Positions 5,689-9,012 of a DNA stretch of 9,012 nucleotides are shown here, in pieces. The notes under the pieces are model-generated. The model saw nothing but the letters and a program-made list of their open reading frames with translations, was not told the origin of the DNA and did not search any database. The translations under genes and the position numbers were made by a program. Origin of the DNA: Candidatus Eiseniibacteriota bacterium (lineage in GTDB: Bacteria > Joyebacterota > Joyebacteria > Joyebacterales > Joyebacteraceae); NCBI GenBank assembly GCA_030609605.1, contig JAUWBY010000076.1, forward strand, positions 1 to 9,012, written 5' to 3'. Position 1 is the first letter of the stretch, and each line of letters opens with the position of its first letter.

Positions 5689-7407
5689 CTACTGAAGCAG
5701 CACGGCCTTTCGCTGGCTCACGAACGTGCCCGAGTCGCCGCGGAGCTCGAGGCGGACGAAGTAGACTCCGCTTGCTGCGCCACCTCCCGCATTGGTCCTG
5801 CCGTTCCAGACAACCTCATGCTCTCCGGCAGGAAGCTGCCCATCGACCAGGGTCCTCACCACCCGGCCTGACACATCGTAGATCCGCACGTCAGTGCGCC
5901 CTCCAACCCCGATACAGAATCGGATCGTCGTCGTGGGATTGAACGGGTTCGGAGACGGCGGTGCGAGCCAGCTACGGCCCACGACATCATCGGGAACACC
6001 GGTGCCGTCTCCCTCAGGCTCTTTGCCGAAGAACTCTACCATGATCTGGTTCATGAAGTTGACTCGGTGCTCGAGCCCGGAGTTCGGTGAGGGAATGGGA
6101 TCAAAGACGTCGAGTCTCATGAGTTCGAAACCGAACCCGAGGTTGGCCACACGATAGCCCAATGTGGCGTGCTCATAGACCACGGCTGCCGGGAGTTCGA
6201 AGAGCCCGGGGACGAAATACGACGCAATGGAAGACGCTCCGGGTATTCCGGGCACGGGTCCGATCACGTCATAGTCGTTGGGATCCTCCACAACCAGCGA
6301 GCAATCAGACCAGCCAGGATAGTCCCAGTGGTCGAGACCGATGACGTCGCCGTACCCTCCGGCCGCTGTATCGCTGACAAACTCCGTAGCGAGCCAGATC
6401 TCGACGAAGAAAGAGAGCGTATCGGAGGATGCATAGGAGTTGAAATCGTTCCCCGAAAGCATGAGATTGCGAGTCTTGCCCGCACTGGACCGGTTGAGCC
6501 ACTCGACGAGCGACCAGATCTCGGTCTGAGAAACGACGTTCGTCTTGAGATCACTCGTGAACCATACCTGTGTATCGTAGTACTTCATTCCTGACGTGTC
6601 AGGCGCCTCTCCGTAGATCGACACGCCGGGCGCACGGACATCGAATACGTCGTAATCGAAACCCAGGATGTCGAGCGCCTCACGATGATAGTACTCGCTC
6701 GTATGGTCATACGTCCCGTATTCGCCGAGCACAGCGGCGCCGTGCTTGTCAACAAGGAGGATGCCAGGATCCTCCGTGGACCCGTGAATCGGCAGGAGCG
6801 AGAATTCGAAGTTCTCGCCGGGGGCTTCACTCGGGTAGCAACTCACATTGCCGACACCGTCGGTCGCCTCGAAGTAGTACCGGATCTCCGCTCCAGGATG
6901 GATCTGGTTGACGGGGGGCGGAGCCTTCCACCATGAACTCAACGGGTCCTCCCGCTCCATCTCGTATGCCTCCCAAGCCGCACCGTTCGATGCAATGAGG
7001 AACGCATTCAGCACGTCGTCCGAGTCACTGATCTTGACGTATGCCGTCTCGGCCTCTGCCGTGCTCTGGTCGAACGTATCATAGAACCGAGATAGAAGGG
7101 GATAGTCCCACATCATGAGCGAGCCCTCGCTCTCCCACCACGACGCAACAGGCGGGATGAACCCCGCATCCAGCCGGAGGAACTCACTCACTGACTGTCC
7201 TACCGGCGCCGGCTGGCCGGCTGTGGCGTACACGGTATGCAAGCCACTCCCATACCACATCAAGGTGCACACTCCGACGCCGCTCGCTACATCCGCGCGC
7301 ATCTCATAGTCCGACGCGCGCACGGTTGACAGCCCGGCGCCGATGAGGAGCAGAGCCGGCAGCATGACACCCGCCATGAATGCTCGTACTCTATTTAGTT
7401 TGCACAT
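5689..7407 (-). CDS. Exported multidomain protein: Rossmann-like domain plus FlgD-Ig/type A sorting domain
   Basis: The 572-residue product is read from the second of two adjacent ATGs (7407), which has GGAGGT at the best spacing. The signal peptide is MCKLNRVRAFMAGVMLPALL and onward, with likely cleavage near VRA|S (about residue 31). Residues 33-86 form a short module (YEMRADVASG, ATAGQPAPVGQS, FLRLDAGFIPP) of a kind seen in exported FCB proteins. Residues about 160-190 look like an Ig-like segment (EIRYYFEATDGVGN). Residues about 214-462 are a Rossmann-like domain: GILLVDK, YYHREALDILGFDYDVFDV, VWFTSD, LVEWLN, NLMLSGND, and late YRVANLGFGF with IMVEFFGKE. The order matches the C-terminal half of the lipoprotein at 2439-4322. 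Residues 484-572 are the sorting domain (SPNPFNPTTTIRF, VRIYDVSGRVVRTLVDG, WNG, SGVYFVRL). It is likely transported across the outer membrane or displayed. No protease dyad was assigned, and function is unknown. Confidence 0.92.
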   Translation of the reverse strand: MCKLNRVRAFMAGVMLPALLLIGAGLSTVRASDYEMRADVASGVGVCTLMWYGSGLHTVYATAGQPAPVGQSVSEFLRLDAGFIPPVASWWESEGSLMMWDYPLLSRFYDTFDQSTAEAETAYVKISDSDDVLNAFLIASNGAAWEAYEMEREDPLSSWWKAPPPVNQIHPGAEIRYYFEATDGVGNVSCYPSEAPGENFEFSLLPIHGSTEDPGILLVDKHGAAVLGEYGTYDHTSEYYHREALDILGFDYDVFDVRAPGVSIYGEAPDTSGMKYYDTQVWFTSDLKTNVVSQTEIWSLVEWLNRSSAGKTRNLMLSGNDFNSYASSDTLSFFVEIWLATEFVSDTAAGGYGDVIGLDHWDYPGWSDCSLVVEDPNDYDVIGPVPGIPGASSIASYFVPGLFELPAAVVYEHATLGYRVANLGFGFELMRLDVFDPIPSPNSGLEHRVNFMNQIMVEFFGKEPEGDGTGVPDDVVGRSWLAPPSPNPFNPTTTIRFCIGVGGRTDVRIYDVSGRVVRTLVDGQLPAGEHEVVWNGRTNAGGGAASGVYFVRLELRGDSGTFVSQRKAVLLQ

Positions 7408-7413
7408 CATCAG

Positions 7414-7419
7414 ACCTCC
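7414..7419 (-). promoter_or_regulatory. Ribosome binding site GGAGGT deciding the start at 7407
   Basis: GGAGGT lies three bases from the ATG at 7410 and six bases from the ATG at 7407, so the latter is preferred. The longer option at 7440 places this site inside the coding sequence, adds KRDRCNGG before the signal peptide, and has no ribosome binding site of its own. Confidence 0.75.
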
Positions 7420-7455
7420 ATTGCAGCGATCTCGCTTCAATCGCGCACATACGGA

Positions 7456-8400
7456 CTAGCGCCGTGGAGCACTCAGTTCGTGGGCTCCCCCTCCCAGTCC
7501 GAAACCGGGCGTGCTGCCGTTCTTGATGATACGAATCCGGAACTCGTTCCAATCGCGATCGGAACTGGCCTCATCGTCGTCATCAGCCCTCGTGACCCTG
7601 ATGAGACCGTTCGTCATTCCCCACCACTCGCATCCGAGCCACTTGTTGACTACCCCGGACCGATAGGAGCAGCTCCCGAAATTCGCTTGGTGGATTCCGC
7701 CGCTCGAGCTCCTTCCATGGAGAAGGACCACGTAGTCCGATGGGTCGCCCCCGAGCGAGTGACTCAGTACGACAGTGTGGCCAGGATCGATCGAGTACCA
7801 GAGAGAATCGTAGTCGAAGTCGAAGCTGAGAGACCCGTGGAGCCGCGTGTCCCCGCTGACATACAGGGTCCATCCCGCAAACGGCACAGGCCCGTCGGGG
7901 GGATAGATGTAGATCTCGTCGTCGACCCTGACGTCATCGGTGACCCTCAGATCGTCGCACCGCACGAGTCCATTCACGAGGGACTCGGCCACAGCGGCGA
8001 CCAGAGCGTAGTCCGATTCGGCGCTGCGGAGCGCGTACAGAACCGACGTGAACTCCTTGTACGGGTGAAGTTCGAAACCGTCTATCGTGACACCCAACCA
8101 GTAGGTCTGAACGTCGAATGGCAGGTTCAGTGAGTCGCTCTTCCCGAGCACCACGCTGAACACGCCGTGGTCCACCTCAACAGAGGCGTGGGTCTCGTGC
8201 CAGGCCGAGCTACCGCCCTGCTCCGACTCGTACAGCCGGAACTCCATGGCATAGTTCCCATCGAGCGGCTGACCCAGTATCTCGGCAACAAAACCCTGGT
8301 AGTTCAGCGTGTGCGGCACTTCGGCGCCGACCATACCAGCACCCATGGCAGCGATCACGAGCGTGAGCAAAACCGTCGTCCATCTCATTGTCTTCACCAT
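7456..8400 (-). CDS. Exported tail-fibre-like protein with a lectin-like C-terminal module
   Basis: The product has 314 residues and a signal peptide ending MGAGMVGA|EVPH (about residue 26). Residues 28-127 match a common exported N-terminal module: VPHTLNYQGF, PLDGNYAMEFRLYE, VFSVVLGKSD, LPF, YWLGVTIDG, FTSVLYALRSAE. That module is usually found ahead of fibre or repeat regions in FCB-type proteins. Residues about 145-200 are short beta-rich segments. Residues 209-294 (HSLGGDPSDYVVLLHG, GIHQANFGS, LIRVTRADDDDE, WNEFRIRIIKN) resemble a recurring lectin-like or fibre-tip module, recognised from pattern only. The protein lacks both a C-terminal sorting domain and an intramolecular chaperone peptidase, and ends in a Gly-rich stretch and APRR. 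AAGGAAGG abuts the ATG at 8400, so the GTG at 8397 is an equally good start; the ATG at 8388 is also possible. It sits 35 bp after the upstream gene and 48 bp before the next. An adhesin-like role is inference. Confidence 0.88.
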   Translation of the reverse strand: MVKTMRWTTVLLTLVIAAMGAGMVGAEVPHTLNYQGFVAEILGQPLDGNYAMEFRLYESEQGGSSAWHETHASVEVDHGVFSVVLGKSDSLNLPFDVQTYWLGVTIDGFELHPYKEFTSVLYALRSAESDYALVAAVAESLVNGLVRCDDLRVTDDVRVDDEIYIYPPDGPVPFAGWTLYVSGDTRLHGSLSFDFDYDSLWYSIDPGHTVVLSHSLGGDPSDYVVLLHGRSSSGGIHQANFGSCSYRSGVVNKWLGCEWWGMTNGLIRVTRADDDDEASSDRDWNEFRIRIIKNGSTPGFGLGGGAHELSAPRR

Positions 8401-8435
8401 CCTTCCTTGATCGTATCAGAATCGCCACTTCTTCA

Positions 8436-9012
8436 CTACTTCAGAAGAACCATGCTCTTCGTCTCCCGGTGTCCGGGCGCATCCAGAGCGTAGAAATACA
8501 CACCACTACCGACGGATCTGCCACGGTCATCCCGTCCATCCCACACTATCTCGTGGCGTTTCGGCTCCGCCCATCCATCAACGAGGGTGCGCACGAGCTT
8601 TCCCGACACGTGATACACGCGAAGGATCACTCTACCCGGCACCGATGTCGTGAACGCTATGCTCGTCGATGGGTTGAAGGGGTTAGGTAGATTCTGCTCA
8701 AGACCGAACTCGTTCGGAAGTGGCTCCACACCTGTGGGGTCGCACGCTTCCCCGATGTGGCTGGACATGATGGCCATATCCAACGAGCCGACGTGCCCAT
8801 CGCAGTCGAAGTCTGATCGTGGAGCGCCGGTACCCAGGTCTGACATCAGCACCCACCTGTCGGTGTCATCCACCGTACAGTCCGCGCCGAACATATCGGG
8901 TGTCAGCCAGCTCCGCGTATCGACCGTGGCACCGGTACCCAGCCAGGGAATGTCCACCCCGAGACAGCGCACACGCGTGGACACTTCGCACCCGGAGTAC
9001 GGTTGCTCAAGC
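8436..9012 (-). CDS. C-terminal part of an exported protein with two dockerin-like repeats and a sorting domain, 5' end cut by window edge
   Basis: The frame is open to the right edge. Codons before the GTG at 8984 read LEQPYSGCE with no stop, so that GTG is not the start and 191 residues of a longer protein are visible. Numbering from the GTG, two tandem dockerin-like (EF-hand-type) repeats align: MFGADCTVDDTDRWVLMSDLG (31-51, shown in part as the DxTxxD loop) and SDFDCDGHVGSLDMAIMSSHIG (57-78), whose second loop DFDCDG carries good calcium ligands while the first is degenerate. A linker EPLPNEFGLEQNL leads to a FlgD-Ig/type A sorting domain at 99-182 (PNPFNPSTSIAF, LRVYHVSGKLVRTLVDG, WDGRDDRG, SGVYFYAL). 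The catalytic or binding part must lie upstream, outside the window. In FCB-type bacteria such repeats may only stabilise a linker, so cohesin binding is not implied. It is the first visible gene of the minus-strand run. Confidence 0.9.
   Translation of the reverse strand, partial: LEQPYSGCEVSTRVRCLGVDIPWLGTGATVDTRSWLTPDMFGADCTVDDTDRWVLMSDLGTGAPRSDFDCDGHVGSLDMAIMSSHIGEACDPTGVEPLPNEFGLEQNLPNPFNPSTSIAFTTSVPGRVILRVYHVSGKLVRTLVDGWAEPKRHEIVWDGRDDRGRSVGSGVYFYALDAPGHRETKSMVLLK

Noticed and set aside
5609..5689. Upstream ATG at 5689 as the start of the frameshifted gene
   Set aside because: It overlaps the stop of the previous gene, lacks a ribosome binding site and would bury the signal peptide that starts at 5608.
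7408..7440. ATG at 7440 as the start of the Rossmann/sorting protein
   Set aside because: It would place the GGAGGT site inside the coding region and has no ribosome binding site of its own.
7480..8133. Plus-strand open frame of 217 codons antisense to the fibre-like protein gene
   Set aside because: It mirrors the codon pattern of the real gene; the product is rich in Val, Asp, Arg and Pro with no recognisable module.
1..9012. CRISPR array, tRNA, rRNA, insertion sequence or phage module
   Set aside because: No regularly spaced direct repeats, cloverleaf-like sequence, transposase or integrase frame was found by reading both strands. The repeated motifs in 1-2340 are protein blades, not DNA repeats.

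Overview
The window reads as GC-rich bacterial chromosome from a diderm of the Fibrobacteres-Chlorobi-Bacteroidetes (FCB) superphylum or a neighbouring candidate phylum such as Eisenbacteria, Krumholzibacteriota or Latescibacterota. The basis is three proteins ending in the FlgD-Ig / type A sorting-like domain (PNPF at its start, then WDG or WNG and SGVYF or AGIYF), a lipoprotein built from Ig-like repeats carrying DPDG/DSDG motifs, and dockerin-like repeats placed in front of a sorting domain. The phylum assignment is inference from these styles, not from a marker gene. Shine-Dalgarno sites are canonical (AAGGAG, AGGAGG, GGAGGT). No rRNA, tRNA, CRISPR array, insertion sequence or phage gene is visible.

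Layout: one plus-strand gene (1-2340) is cut by the left edge and encodes a large exported beta-propeller protein with Asp-box repeats and a C-terminal sorting domain. It converges, across 98 bp, on a minus-strand run of six genes with gaps of 27 to 80 bp, which looks like one operon. In transcription order these are: a protein cut by the right edge with two dockerin-like repeats and a sorting domain (8436-9012); an exported tail-fibre-like protein (7456-8400); an exported protein with a Rossmann-like flavodoxin/GATase-type domain and a sorting domain (5689-7407); a small exported jelly-roll-like protein broken by one frameshift (4998-5608); a small exported beta-sandwich protein (4350-4940); and an outer-membrane-type lipoprotein that carries the same Rossmann-like domain (2439-4322).

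Every gene encodes an envelope or secreted protein, and no enzyme of known pathway or regulator is seen. The minus-strand genes use at least three ways of leaving or attaching to the cell: a lipobox, a FlgD-Ig-type C-terminal domain, and a short tail at the extreme C-terminus (consensus SWxxVKxLYR) shared by two neighbouring proteins whose bodies look unrelated. This tail is the most interesting feature, because it behaves like an undescribed C-terminal sorting or anchoring tag. The organism's exact lineage and the substrates of these proteins cannot be read from the window.
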